Below the pieces are notes generated by a model. That model was not told the origin of the DNA. It ran no database searches and saw nothing but the letters and a program-made list of their open reading frames with translations. The position numbers were made by a program, and so were the translations under genes. DNA of 64,000 bases. Source: Faecalibacillus intestinalis (GTDB taxonomy: Bacteria > Bacillota_I > Bacilli_A > Erysipelotrichales > Coprobacillaceae). The stretch is from positions 62,001 to 126,000 of the forward strand of contig NZ_PYLQ01000001.1 of the NCBI RefSeq assembly GCF_003024685.1, in the 5' to 3' direction. Below are positions 13,126-22,365 of the stretch, one piece after another. The first letter of the stretch is position 1. Each line of letters begins with the position of its first letter.

Positions 13126-15759
13126 ATGGCTAGTAGAAAGCAAGAAATAAGAAAAGAAATTAAAAAGAAAAACGCTAAATTAGGAATCGATGTTGAAGCA
13201 GCTAAAAATATTGTTGATTTACAAGATCAACAAGGTGAAGATATACATGTAGAAGATTTTAAAAATGAAGAATATAATGGAGAAGTTATTCCATTTTCTA
13301 CAACACCTCAAAAAACAAAAAAAGGCTTTGTTTCAAAAATTAAAGGTGTTTTCGATGATGAAAGAAAACAACTTAAAAAATTAGATAAGATTGCTCAAGA
13401 AATTATTTCTTTAGAAGATAAGTATAGTGCTTTGTCTGATGAAGAATTAGCAAATCAAACAAATGTATTAAAAGAAAAATTAAATAGCGGTAGTGAATTA
13501 GATGATATTTTAGTTGATGCTTTTGCAGTTGCAAGAGAAGCTGCATGGCGTCAAATTCATTTAAAAGCTTTTAAAGTTCAATTAATGGGTGGTATTGCAT
13601 TACATAATGGTGATATTGCTGAAATGAAAACAGGTGAAGGTAAAACATTAACTTCTATTTTCCCAGTTTATTTAAATGCATTAACTGGAAAAGGAGTTCA
13701 TGTTATTACTGTTAATGACTATTTGGCTGAACGTGATGCTAGAAATAATGGTAAAGTATTAGAATTTTTAGGATTAACAGTTGGATTAAATAAAAGAGAA
13801 TTAACACCTCAACAAAAACAAGAAGCACATGGTTGTGATGTTACTTATACAACAAATGCTGAATTAGGTTTTGACTATTTAAGAGATAATATGGTTACTT
13901 CAATGGAAGATAAAGTATTAGTTAAAGGACTTAACTATGCTTTGATCGACGAAGTTGACTCTATTTTAATTGATGAATCAAGAACACCATTGATTATTTC
14001 AGGTGGTAAGAAAAATACAGCTGCTTTATATTTACAAGCAGATCGTTTTGTTAAATCATTAATTGCTGAAAAAGATTATGAAGTTGATATTGAAACAAAA
14101 ACTGTTTCATTAACTCCAAAAGGAATCGAAAAAGCAGAAAAAGGATTTAAGATTGATAACTTATATGATATTCAACATACTTCATTAGTTCATCATATCA
14201 ATCAAGCATTAAAAGCAAACTATGCGATGACTCGTGATGTTGAATATATGATTGCGACAGATGATGGTACAAGAGATATTCGTAATGCAAAAATCATGAT
14301 CATTGATCAATTTACTGGACGTGTTATGCCAGGTCGTGCTTATTCTGATGGGTTACATCAAGCAATTGAAGCTAAAGAAGGTGTTCCAATTAAAGAAGAA
14401 ACAGAAACAAGAGCAACAATCACATATCAAAATTTCTTCAGACTATTTAATAAATTAGCAGGGATGACTGGTACTGCAAAAACAGAAGAAGAAGAATTTA
14501 TGATGATCTATAACATGCGTGTTATTGAAATTCCAACAAATAAACCGGTTATTCGTGATGACCGTAATGATAAGATCTATTCTACAAAAACAAATAAATT
14601 TAAAGCATTATGTGATGAAGTTGTTGCAAGACATGCTTATGGTCAACCAATTCTAATTGGGACTGTATCGGTTGAAACTTCAGAAATTTTATCAAAAATG
14701 TTAGATAAAAGAGGAATTAAACATAATACATTAAATGCGAAAAACCATGCTAAAGAAGCTGAAATCATTGCAAGAGCAGGTCAAAAAGGTGCGGTGACAA
14801 TCGCTACAAACATGGCTGGTCGTGGTACTGACATTAAACTTGGTAAAGGTGTACCTGAAATTGGTGGTTTAGCAGTTATTGGTTCTGAAAGACATGAATC
14901 TAGACGTATTGATAATCAGTTACGTGGACGTTCTGGACGTCAAGGTGACCCAGGATATTCTGTATTCTATGTTTCGTTTGATGATGAATTAATGCAAAGA
15001 TTTGCTGGTGAAAAATTACAATCATTTAGTAATTATTTAGATGATGATATGGCTATTGAAAATAAAATGGTTTCAAAAGCTATCGAAAATGCACAAAAAC
15101 GTGTTGAAGGTCAAAACTTTGATTCACGTAAACATATTCTTGAATATGATGATGTTATGAGACAACAACGTGAAATTATGTATAAAGAACGTGATGAAAT
15201 CATGTCATTAGATAATTTAGATGATATTATCAAAGGTATGTTCAATCAAGCAATTGAAATGACAATCAATAGATGTACAACTCATGGTAAACATGATGAA
15301 GTTGATGTGGATGCTGTTTTAGATTTTGTAGCTAAAAATTATATGTTACTTGCTGAAATTGATGCTAAGAATAAAGATGTTGTTAAAAATGATCCTAAGA
15401 AATTATTAGAAACTTTAACAGAAATTTGCTTCTCTCAATATCAAATGAGATTAAATAAAGATATTGATCATGCAAAAATCGTTAATTATGAAAGAAGTGT
15501 TTTATTAGGAGTTATTGATTATACTTGGATCAATCATATTGATGCAATGACTAAACTTAGAAATGGTATTTATTTACGTGCGTATGCACAAAAGAATCCA
15601 CTTTCTGAATATACAGAAGAAGCGTTCTATATGTTTGAACAAATGAAACTTTCTATTGTTGATATGATTTCTAAAAATATTGTGCATATGGGTATTCGTC
15701 CTGGTAGTTCAGCAGAAGAAAATATTCCTCATTTAAAATTAGAAGTAGAATTTAAATAA
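13126..15759 (+). CDS. secA: preprotein translocase ATPase SecA, with N-terminal extension
   Basis: The motor ATPase that drives proteins through SecYEG. At 877 residues it has all core parts: Walker A in MKTGEGKT (about 166-173), DEVDSILIDE, the TRATITYQNFFR and GMTGTA motifs, TNMAGRGTDIKL and LRGRSGRQGDPG. Two oddities are seen. First, about 66 extra charged residues precede the usual start (canonical homology begins near GFVSKIKGVF, 67-76). Translation of the extension is supported by the SD AAGGAG (13111-13116) ahead of ATG 13126. Second, the C-terminus ends LKLEVEFK without the cysteine-rich SecB/zinc tail. Overlaps prfB by one base (TAATG). Confidence 0.96.
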   Translation: MASRKQEIRKEIKKKNAKLGIDVEAAKNIVDLQDQQGEDIHVEDFKNEEYNGEVIPFSTTPQKTKKGFVSKIKGVFDDERKQLKKLDKIAQEIISLEDKYSALSDEELANQTNVLKEKLNSGSELDDILVDAFAVAREAAWRQIHLKAFKVQLMGGIALHNGDIAEMKTGEGKTLTSIFPVYLNALTGKGVHVITVNDYLAERDARNNGKVLEFLGLTVGLNKRELTPQQKQEAHGCDVTYTTNAELGFDYLRDNMVTSMEDKVLVKGLNYALIDEVDSILIDESRTPLIISGGKKNTAALYLQADRFVKSLIAEKDYEVDIETKTVSLTPKGIEKAEKGFKIDNLYDIQHTSLVHHINQALKANYAMTRDVEYMIATDDGTRDIRNAKIMIIDQFTGRVMPGRAYSDGLHQAIEAKEGVPIKEETETRATITYQNFFRLFNKLAGMTGTAKTEEEEFMMIYNMRVIEIPTNKPVIRDDRNDKIYSTKTNKFKALCDEVVARHAYGQPILIGTVSVETSEILSKMLDKRGIKHNTLNAKNHAKEAEIIARAGQKGAVTIATNMAGRGTDIKLGKGVPEIGGLAVIGSERHESRRIDNQLRGRSGRQGDPGYSVFYVSFDDELMQRFAGEKLQSFSNYLDDDMAIENKMVSKAIENAQKRVEGQNFDSRKHILEYDDVMRQQREIMYKERDEIMSLDNLDDIIKGMFNQAIEMTINRCTTHGKHDEVDVDAVLDFVAKNYMLLAEIDAKNKDVVKNDPKKLLETLTEICFSQYQMRLNKDIDHAKIVNYERSVLLGVIDYTWINHIDAMTKLRNGIYLRAYAQKNPLSEYTEEAFYMFEQMKLSIVDMISKNIVHMGIRPGSSAEENIPHLKLEVEFK

Positions 15760-16877
15760 TGGAATTATATGAAATAAAAAATGGGCTTGATAAAGCCCAT
15801 TTATTAATAGACGAATATAGAAAATCTGCACAAATTGATGAAAAATTAAGAGAAATAGAAGGTCTTTCATATCAAACAATGCAAGATGGCTTTTGGGATG
15901 ATCCAACAAAAGCTAAAAAGATCTATGACGAATTAAATGATATGAAAAAAATTACTGATGAATATGAAAATCTTTGTCAATCATTAAATTCATTAGATGA
16001 AACATATACATTAGTTAAAGAAACGGATGATCAAGAATTTCAAACTATTTTAGAAAGTGATTATCAAGATTTTGAACAAAGAATGAGTGAATTTGAAAAA
16101 ATTTTACTTTTATCTGGAAAGTATGATAGTGCTAATGCCATCGTAGAAATTCATCCAGGTGCAGGAGGTACAGAAAGCCAAGATTGGGCAGAAATGTTGT
16201 ATCGTATGTACCAAAGATATTGTTCATCGAAAGATTTTAAAATAGAAGTTTTAGATTATTTAGATGGAGATGTTGCAGGTATTAAATCAGTTACTTTCTT
16301 GGTTAAAGGAAAATATGCTTATGGACATTTAAAGGCTGAAAAAGGTGTTCATCGACTTGTTAGAATATCTCCATTTGATTCTTCCAAAAGACGTCATACT
16401 TCATTTGCATCCATTGATGTTATTCCTGAATTAGATGATACAATTGAAATTGACATTAAACCAGAAGATTTAAGAATTGATACTTATCGTGCAAGTGGAG
16501 CAGGTGGACAACATATTAATAAAACAGATTCAGCAGTTAGGATTACCCATATTCCTACAGGAACAGTCGTTACTTGTCAAAGTCAAAGAAGCCAAATTCA
16601 AAATAGAGAACAAGCGATGATGATGTTAAAAAGTAAGTTATTTGCTTTAATGGAAGAAAAACAAGCAAAAGAATTAAAAGAAATACAAGGTGAGCAGAAG
16701 GAAATTGCTTGGGGTTCACAAATTCGTTCTTATGTTTTACATCCATATTCTTTAGTAAAAGATAATCGTTCATTATATGAGTCTAATAATCCTAAAGATG
16801 TTTTAGATGGAAACTTAGATGATTTTATTTATGCATATTTGAAATCTCGTATACAGGAGGGTGGTCATGAAGAATAA
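15759..16877 (+). CDS. prfB: peptide chain release factor 2, no programmed frameshift
   Basis: RF2 reads UGA and UAA stop codons and releases the finished protein. The 372-residue frame has the RF2 anticodon-like SPF (RISPFDSSKRRHTSFAS) and the catalytic GGQ (ASGAGGQHINKTDSAVRITH). Most bacterial prfB genes carry an in-frame UGA near codon 25 and need a +1 frameshift. Here the frame is continuous from ATG 15759, so that autoregulation is absent. A strong hairpin covers codons 7-15 instead. Conserved secA-prfB order; the start overlaps the secA stop. Confidence 0.95.
   Translation: MELYEIKNGLDKAHLLIDEYRKSAQIDEKLREIEGLSYQTMQDGFWDDPTKAKKIYDELNDMKKITDEYENLCQSLNSLDETYTLVKETDDQEFQTILESDYQDFEQRMSEFEKILLLSGKYDSANAIVEIHPGAGGTESQDWAEMLYRMYQRYCSSKDFKIEVLDYLDGDVAGIKSVTFLVKGKYAYGHLKAEKGVHRLVRISPFDSSKRRHTSFASIDVIPELDDTIEIDIKPEDLRIDTYRASGAGGQHINKTDSAVRITHIPTGTVVTCQSQRSQIQNREQAMMMLKSKLFALMEEKQAKELKEIQGEQKEIAWGSQIRSYVLHPYSLVKDNRSLYESNNPKDVLDGNLDDFIYAYLKSRIQEGGHEE
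15779..15802 (+). promoter_or_regulatory. perfect 10-bp hairpin inside the first codons of prfB
   Basis: AAATGGGCTT-GATA-AAGCCCATTT, followed by TTATTAA-like sequence, begins 20 bases after the secA stop. It resembles a terminator with a weak U tract or a translation-control stem. It is coding, so selection on both peptide and RNA is implied; the role is inference. Confidence 0.6.
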
Positions 16878-17730
16878 ATTTTTAAAAAAATGTTTAGAAA
16901 TTGCTGTGATTGTTATTGGTAATGCTATTCTAGCATTTGGAATTTGTGCTTTCATTACCCCTCACGGGATTATTGTTGGTGGCGCTTCTGGGTTAGGATT
17001 AATTGTCAAACAAATAACAGGAATTCCTTTATCGCTTGTTGTTTATGTAATCAATATTATTATGTTTATTGCAGGCTATTTTTTTCTAGGAAAATCTTTT
17101 GCAGCTAAAACATTATTAAGTACAATTATTTTCCCAACATTTTTAACAATATTTGAAAATACTCCGGGGGTTACACATCTTACAAATGATTTACTCTTAT
17201 CCTCTGTTTATGCAGGAATTTTTGTAGGTGGAGGATTAGGACTTGTTTTAAGAATAGGAGCAAGTACCGGAGGAATGGATATACCACCATTAGTTCTAAA
17301 TAAAAAAACAGGTATTTCTACGACTGTACTTATTAATGGCTTTGATTGTATTATCCTAGCTTTACAAGTTCCTTTTTCAAATGTTGAACAAATTCTTTAT
17401 GGTATTTTAGTTGTTTTGATTACTGCTTTGGTCATGGATAAAATGATTTTATTAGGTGAATCTAAAATTCAAGTATTGGTCATTTCACCAAAATGGAATG
17501 AGGTTCAAAGTATGCTTTATGATCAAATAGATCGAGGATGCACGCTTATGAATATTACCACAGGTTATAAAAAACAAGATATGTATGCGGTGATGTCTGT
17601 TGTCAGCCGCCGAGAATTAGTGACACTTACCAATGAAATTTTAAAAATTGATGAGGCAGCATTTATTATTACAAATGAGACACATAATGTAAGAGGAAGA
17701 GGATTTACATTACCTAATATAGATTTATAA
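16867..17730 (+). CDS. YitT family membrane protein (DUF161 + DUF2179)
   Basis: A 287-residue membrane protein with five to six transmembrane helices in the first about 190 residues (GNAILAFGICAFITPHGIIVGGASGLGLI, GASTGGMDIPPL) and a C-terminal cytosolic DUF2179 domain (VLVISPKWNEVQ, CTLMNITTGYKKQDM, AFIITNETHNVRGRGF). Family function is unsettled; transport is often assumed. ATG 16867 lies six bases behind AGGAGG and is preferred to GTG 16861. It overlaps prfB by 11 bases, making a secA-prfB-yitT unit. Confidence 0.92.
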   Translation: MKNKFLKKCLEIAVIVIGNAILAFGICAFITPHGIIVGGASGLGLIVKQITGIPLSLVVYVINIIMFIAGYFFLGKSFAAKTLLSTIIFPTFLTIFENTPGVTHLTNDLLLSSVYAGIFVGGGLGLVLRIGASTGGMDIPPLVLNKKTGISTTVLINGFDCIILALQVPFSNVEQILYGILVVLITALVMDKMILLGESKIQVLVISPKWNEVQSMLYDQIDRGCTLMNITTGYKKQDMYAVMSVVSRRELVTLTNEILKIDEAAFIITNETHNVRGRGFTLPNIDL

Positions 17731-17760
17731 AAAAAAGTGCTATTTTCTTAGCACTTTTTT
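17731..17760. terminator. bidirectional terminator (yitT / zinc-ribbon gene)
   Basis: AAAGTGCTA-TTTTCT-TAGCACTTT with long A and T flanks; shared by convergent genes. Confidence 0.92.
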
Positions 17761-18177
17761 TAGTAAATGTGTTTTACGTAAAGTTTTTTTACGTTTTCTT
17801 TTTTTATCGTTTTGTATATGTGATTGATAAATAAGAGATTCAAGTTTTCTTTTTTTATCTAGAATTTCTTTTTCTTCAGTCTTTTTTCTTTCTAATTCTA
17901 TGTGTTGATGATAATCAATCGCATATTGCCTTACAGTTTGTCTTAAAGAATTTAAATCATCATCCTTTTTTAAATGTTGATTTTGATGATCGACATCAAC
18001 ATAAAGTTCTACATAACCACATTTAGGACAGTAACATGATTTAATTTCTTTATGTTCTTTATTGAATTGATCTTTTTTTATAATTAATTCTAGATAGCTT
18101 AAAGTATTGATTCCTTTGTCTTTTACATAACAATTGGTAGATAGTTCATTATTGCATCTAGGGCATATTCTTTTCAT
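17740..18177 (-). CDS. zinc-ribbon protein with basic coiled-coil tail
   Basis: A 145-residue protein I cannot name. Two cysteine pairs, CPRC (5-8) and CPKC (about 50-53, in CYCPKCGYVELY), form a probable zinc ribbon. The rest is a charged helix, likely coiled coil, ending in a strongly basic KKRKRKKTLRK tail that could bind nucleic acid. Start ATG lies behind AGGAGTGG. No operon partner: it is between a shared terminator and the divergent ftsE promoter. A nucleic-acid-binding role is inference only. Confidence 0.7.
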   Translation of the reverse strand: MKRICPRCNNELSTNCYVKDKGINTLSYLELIIKKDQFNKEHKEIKSCYCPKCGYVELYVDVDHQNQHLKKDDDLNSLRQTVRQYAIDYHQHIELERKKTEEKEILDKKRKLESLIYQSHIQNDKKRKRKKTLRKTHLLKKVLRK

Positions 18178-18259
18178 TTAGCCACTCCTTCAATAAACAT
18201 ATTATAACATGAAAAAACATAATTAATAGACTTAATATTCAAACAAAACTTACAAATTG

Positions 18260-18268
18260 TGCTATAAT
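18260..18268 (+). promoter_or_regulatory. extended -10 promoter of ftsEX
   Basis: TG-C-TATAAT, 21 bases ahead of the ftsE start codon. Confidence 0.65.
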
Positions 18269-18289
18269 ACTCCTGGGAGCTGAATAGAA

Positions 18290-18973
18290 ATGATAAAACT
18301 AACAAATGTTACAAAAATTTATAAAACAGGAGTAAGGGCACTTAATGATGTAAATCTTACAATTGAACCTGGAGAATTTGTATATGTTATCGGTACAACT
18401 GGTGCAGGAAAATCTACTTTTATTAAGTTATTATATCGTGAAGAAAAACCAACTTCAGGAAAAGTTGAAGTTGTAGGACAAGATGTTTCAAAAATTAAAA
18501 ATAGTAAAGTACCTTATTTTAGAAGAAATATAGGTGTTGTTTTTCAAAATTTTAGATTATTACCTAAAAAAACAGTTTTTGAAAATGTTGCCTATGCCTT
18601 AGAAGTTATTGATACACCACGTGTAGAAATTAGAAGACGTGTAAGAGCAACATTAGAGCTTGTTGGTTTGGAAGATAAGGTCAATGCTTTCCCTCATGAA
18701 TTATCAGGTGGTCAACAACAAAGAGTTGCAATTGCTAGAGCAATTGTAAATCGTCCAAAAGTTTTAATTGCTGATGAACCAACAGGAAACTTGGATCCAG
18801 AAACTTCAAAAGAAATTATTAATGTATTAATGCGTATTAATGAAGAACAAGGGACAACTGTGTTAGTTGTAACTCATGATCAAAAGATTGTACAAGAACA
18901 TAAAAAACGTACAATTTTAATGGAAGATGGTTGCATTAATGCTGATACATCTTTAGGAGGATATGATTTATAA
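18290..18973 (+). CDS. ftsE: cell division ATP-binding protein FtsE
   Basis: ABC-type ATPase that with FtsX activates septal peptidoglycan hydrolases. The 227 residues contain Walker A IGTTGAGKST, Q-loop VVFQNFRLLP, signature LSGGQQQRVAIARA, Walker B VLIADEPTGNLD and the H-loop VVTHD. The FtsE-specific KTVFENVAYALEV is present. It overlaps ftsX by one base (TAATG), so the two are coupled. Confidence 0.96.
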   Translation: MIKLTNVTKIYKTGVRALNDVNLTIEPGEFVYVIGTTGAGKSTFIKLLYREEKPTSGKVEVVGQDVSKIKNSKVPYFRRNIGVVFQNFRLLPKKTVFENVAYALEVIDTPRVEIRRRVRATLELVGLEDKVNAFPHELSGGQQQRVAIARAIVNRPKVLIADEPTGNLDPETSKEIINVLMRINEEQGTTVLVVTHDQKIVQEHKKRTILMEDGCINADTSLGGYDL

Positions 18974-19884
18974 TGAAAGAATTAATAAGTTGTATAAAAA
19001 ATTTACCAAAACATTTTAAAGAATCATTGGTTAATTTATGGAGAAATGGTGCAATGTCTTTTTCTTCAATTTTTGCTGTAACAATTACTTTATTACTTAT
19101 TGGTGTTATTAGTGTTTTAGCACTTAATGTTCAAGATATTTCAGCAAATATTGAAGATGGTGTGCGTATTTATGTTAAATTAGAAAGATCGATTGATGAA
19201 AATGCTGAAAAAGAAGTAGGAAATCAAATCAAAAAACTTAAAGGTGTTGAATCTGTTACATATTCATCAAAAGATGAAGAGTTGAATAAACTTATCGATA
19301 AACAAGGTAAAGATGGTAAGGAGTTATTTGAGTCTTATCGTGAAGATAATCCTTTAGGTTCTGCTTATGAAGTAGAAGCAAAAGATCCAACAAAACTTGC
19401 AAGTTTAGCTAAAAAAATTCAAGATATTCCTAATGTGAATTCTGTTAATTATGGTGGTGATTCTACACAAAGTATGGTCACAACATTGAATACAATACAA
19501 AAAGCTGGATCAGTTTTTATTGTTGGTTTAGTTATTGTCGCCTTATTCATGATATCTAATACAATTAAAATTACAATTACAGCAAGATCTACTGAAATTT
19601 CAATTATGAGAATGGTTGGAGCAAGTAACTGGTACATTCGTATTCCATTTATGTTAGAAGGTATGCTCATTGGATTGTTTGGAGCAATTATTCCAATTCT
19701 TGTTCTTGTTTATGGTTATGGAGCGTTATATAACTATACAGGTGGTTCATTAATGTCATCAATGCTTGTATTAAAAGCCCCAATGCCATTTATTAGAGAT
19801 TTCTCATTTATTTTAGCTGGCTTAGGTGCTGGAGTAGGTTTAATTGGAAGTTTTGTTTCAATGAGAAGATTCTTAAAATTCTAA
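18973..19884 (+). CDS. ftsX: cell division membrane protein FtsX
   Basis: Membrane partner of FtsE. The 303 residues show the FtsX layout: a short cytoplasmic N-terminus (LWRNGAMSFSSIFAVTITLLL), one transmembrane helix, a large extracellular loop (about 45-165, with VRIYVKLE and VESVTYSSKDEEL), then three helices with NTIKITITARSTEISIMRMVGASNWYIRIPF, the typical coupling segment. The extracellular partner (a CHAP or NlpC hydrolase such as PcsB/CwlO) is not in the window. Confidence 0.95.
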   Translation: MKELISCIKNLPKHFKESLVNLWRNGAMSFSSIFAVTITLLLIGVISVLALNVQDISANIEDGVRIYVKLERSIDENAEKEVGNQIKKLKGVESVTYSSKDEELNKLIDKQGKDGKELFESYREDNPLGSAYEVEAKDPTKLASLAKKIQDIPNVNSVNYGGDSTQSMVTTLNTIQKAGSVFIVGLVIVALFMISNTIKITITARSTEISIMRMVGASNWYIRIPFMLEGMLIGLFGAIIPILVLVYGYGALYNYTGGSLMSSMLVLKAPMPFIRDFSFILAGLGAGVGLIGSFVSMRRFLKF

Positions 19885-19909
19885 AAGATTATCGAAAGAT
19901 AATCTTTTT
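19883..19909 (+). terminator. terminator of ftsEX
   Basis: AAAGATTATC-GAAA-GATAATCTTT plus T run, a GNRA tetraloop hairpin starting on the stop codon. Confidence 0.93.
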
Positions 19910-19959
19910 CTTTATCTTTTTTTTTAATTTTTATATAATAAAAAAGCGAGGTATAAAAA

Positions 19960-21204
19960 ATGTCAAAAAATAGTTTTTTAAAAGAAGCAATGTATGAAAA
20001 TCATCCTCAATATCAACAAGCAATTTCAAGAAATGAAGCACTTTATCAAAGAAAAAATGATTTAAGAAGTCCTTTTTCTAGAGATTATAATCGTATTATT
20101 TTTTCTCTTGCTTATCGTAGATTGAAACATAAGACACAAGTTTTTTTTGCAGTTGAAGATGATCATGTTTGTACAAGAAGTGAGCATGTAAATCTTGTAG
20201 ATTCAGTAAGTTATACCATTGCTCATTATTTAGGATTAAATACAGAACTTACAAGAGCAATTGCTGTTGGACATGATTTAGGACATGCACCTTTTGGACA
20301 TGGTGGAGAAAAGATCATTAATCAGATTTCTAAAGAACATGGTCTACAAGATTTTTGGCATGAAAAAAATAGTTTATATTTTGTAGATCAAATTGAAACT
20401 TTGGAAGATGATCATCATGTTCGTAGAAATTTAAATTTAACGTATGCTGTAAGAGATGGAATTATTTCTCATTGTGGAGAAATGAATCAAAAAGCAATTA
20501 TTAAAAGGAATGAATCTATTGATTTAAAAGATTATTTATATCCTGGGCAATACAATCCTTATACTTGGGAAGGCTGTGTTGTTAAAATGTCAGATAAAAT
20601 TGCTTATCTTGCTAGGGATATTGAAGATGCTTTACGATTAAATATTATTGATGAACAGCTTGTAGAAGATTTAAGAAATCATCTAAATCAATTAACAAAC
20701 TCTCATTTTGATGCTATTAATAATGGAACAATTGTTAATTATTTTATATTAGATGTTTGTCAAAATTCTTCTATAGAGAAAGGAATATGCTTATCAGATG
20801 AAGCTTTTGAAGTCATGAAGTATATTATGAAATTCAATTATCAAAATATTTATCTAATTGATCGTATAGAAGTCCACACAAATTATGTACAACTTATTTT
20901 AAATTCTATTTTTCAATTTTTATATAAATATGATAAGATAGCAAATGATAAACAAATAAATGTTTTAGAAGCTTTAAAGAAAGATCAAAAAAAATATCCT
21001 GTAACTATTCAAGGATATATGCATTGGTTAGAAAAGTATAGTCAAATGAAGTATTTTAATAGAAATCCATTATATCAAAATCATATTATTTATGATTTTG
21101 AACACGATAAAAATGCAATGGCTAAAAGTATTATAGATTATTTATCAGGAATGTCAGATGCTTATATATTAAAAATATTCAATGAATTTATTTCATTTTC
21201 ATAG
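19960..21204 (+). CDS. dGTPase-like deoxynucleoside triphosphate triphosphohydrolase
   Basis: HD-domain enzyme that splits dNTPs to deoxynucleosides and tripolyphosphate, controlling dNTP pools. The 414 residues contain the first metal histidine in CTRSEHV (His76), the HD pair in [16 protein letters not shown] (His105-Asp106) and a later [15 protein letters not shown] with the closing aspartate. Length and the [11 protein letters not shown] segment fit the Dgt family. Monocistronic or co-read with metA 14 bases downstream. Confidence 0.92.
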   Translation: MSKNSFLKEAMYENHPQYQQAISRNEALYQRKNDLRSPFSRDYNRIIFSLAYRRLKHKTQVFFAVEDDHVCTRSEHVNLVDSVSYTIAHYLGLNTELTRAIAVGHDLGHAPFGHGGEKIINQISKEHGLQDFWHEKNSLYFVDQIETLEDDHHVRRNLNLTYAVRDGIISHCGEMNQKAIIKRNESIDLKDYLYPGQYNPYTWEGCVVKMSDKIAYLARDIEDALRLNIIDEQLVEDLRNHLNQLTNSHFDAINNGTIVNYFILDVCQNSSIEKGICLSDEAFEVMKYIMKFNYQNIYLIDRIEVHTNYVQLILNSIFQFLYKYDKIANDKQINVLEALKKDQKKYPVTIQGYMHWLEKYSQMKYFNRNPLYQNHIIYDFEHDKNAMAKSIIDYLSGMSDAYILKIFNEFISFS

Positions 21205-21218
21205 AGAGGAAGTTACAT

Positions 21219-22163
21219 ATGCCAATAAAAATACCAAATGATTTACCAGCAAGTAAAATATTAAAAGAAGAAAATATCTTTGTTATGGATGAAACAAGAG
21301 CTTTATCACAAAGAATTCGTCCATTAAAATTAATTATTGTTAATATTATGCCAACTAAAATCGTGACAGAAACACAGCTATTAAGATTGCTTTCTAATAC
21401 ACCTTTACAAATTGAAGTAGATTGGTTATGTATGGAAAGTCATAATTCTAAAAATACACCACAAGAACATTTAATGGAATTTTATAAAACCTTTAATGAA
21501 ATTAAAGATAATAAGTATGATGGTTTAATTGTAACAGGTGCTCCTGTTGAAAAATTAAAATTTGAGGATGTAGATTATTGGGATGAACTTACAAAGATTT
21601 TTGATTGGGCCAATACAAATGTCTTTTCTTCATTCTTTATTTGTTGGGCTTCTCAAGCATCTTTATATTATTATTATGGTGTTGAAAAATATCAATTGAA
21701 AGAAAAATTAACAGGTGTTTATCATCATCATACAAATCCAGAAAAGATGAGAAGAAGAATTCTAAGAGGTTTTGATTATCAATTTTATGCACCCCATTCA
21801 AGATATACTTCTGTTAAAAAAGAAGATATTGAAAAAATTGATTCATTAGATATTTTAGCTTCTTCAAACGATGCGGGTGTTTATTTGGTAGCAGAAAAGG
21901 ACGGGTCAAGATTTTTTGTTACAGGACATCCAGAATATGATCCAGATACATTAGATAAGGAATATCATCGTGATTTAGCTAAAGGTGGGGATTGTGTAAT
22001 GCCTAAAAACTATTATAAAAATGATGATGTCAATGATGAAATCTTAGTTAAGTGGCGTAGTCATGCCTATTTATTATTTTCAAATTGGCTTAACTATTAT
22101 GTATATCAAAATACACCATATAACTTAGATGATTTATTAAAAATGAAGACGACTAACAAATAG
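21219..22163 (+). CDS. metAA: homoserine O-acetyltransferase (MetA family)
   Basis: Activates homoserine for methionine synthesis. The 314-residue MetA-type enzyme has nucleophile Cys142 (FICWASQAS) and the His237/Glu239 pair (VTGHPEYDP). Residue 111 is Glu (TGAPVEKL). In this family Glu111 favours acetyl-CoA while Gly111, as in E. coli, favours succinyl-CoA, so acetylation is predicted despite the common name homoserine succinyltransferase. It follows the dNTPase by 14 bases and ends in a strong terminator. No SAM riboswitch or T-box is seen ahead of it. Confidence 0.94.
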   Translation: MPIKIPNDLPASKILKEENIFVMDETRALSQRIRPLKLIIVNIMPTKIVTETQLLRLLSNTPLQIEVDWLCMESHNSKNTPQEHLMEFYKTFNEIKDNKYDGLIVTGAPVEKLKFEDVDYWDELTKIFDWANTNVFSSFFICWASQASLYYYYGVEKYQLKEKLTGVYHHHTNPEKMRRRILRGFDYQFYAPHSRYTSVKKEDIEKIDSLDILASSNDAGVYLVAEKDGSRFFVTGHPEYDPDTLDKEYHRDLAKGGDCVMPKNYYKNDDVNDEILVKWRSHAYLLFSNWLNYYVYQNTPYNLDDLLKMKTTNK

Positions 22164-22178
22164 TCGTCTTGTTTTTAT
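22146..22178 (+). terminator. terminator of metA
   Basis: AAGACGACTA-ACAAA-TAGTCGTCTT then GTTTTTAT; the left arm is within the last codons. Confidence 0.93.
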
Positions 22179-22197
22179 CTTCAAAATGTGGTAAATT
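22169..22197 (+). promoter_or_regulatory. promoter of tRNA-Leu
   Basis: TTGTTT (22169-22174), 17-base spacer, TAAATT (22192-22197). It overlaps the T tract of the metA terminator. Confidence 0.55.
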
Positions 22198-22210
22198 AAA
22201 TATGTTAGAT

Positions 22211-22295
22211 GCGGCCGTGGTGAAATTGGTATACACGTAGGTTTGAGGGACCTATGGCTTATGTCGTGCCGGTTCAAGTCCGGTCGGCCGCACCA
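22211..22295 (+). tRNA. tRNA-Leu (anticodon GAG), CCA encoded
   Basis: Acceptor strands GCGGCCG and CGGCCGC pair fully and the gene encodes its own ACCA end. The anticodon stem TAGGT/ACCTA closes the loop TTGAGGG, putting GAG at 22245-22247 (Leu CUC/CUU codons). A long variable arm is present, as in class II leucine tRNAs, and the T arm reads GCCGG-TTCAAGT-CCGGT. Solitary gene with its own terminator. Confidence 0.96.
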
Positions 22296-22308
22296 TAGAG
22301 TTGATAAG

Positions 22309-22334
22309 CTTATCTTTAAAGATAAGTTTTTTTG
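22309..22334 (+). terminator. terminator of tRNA-Leu
   Basis: CTTATC-TTTAAA-GATAAG followed by eight T. Confidence 0.85.
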
Positions 22335-22341
22335 TATAAAA

Positions 22342-22365
22342 AAAGAATAGAAATTTCTATTCTTT
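22342..22365 (-). terminator. terminator of pepV
   Basis: A 24-bp perfect palindrome (arms AAAGAATAGAAA / TTTCTATTCTTT) covers the pepV stop; a T run follows on the minus strand. Confidence 0.85.

Noticed and set aside
15759-16877. prfB programmed +1 frameshift
   Set aside because: The frame is open from ATG 15759 to the stop with no internal UGA. The RF2 N-terminus is complete in one frame.
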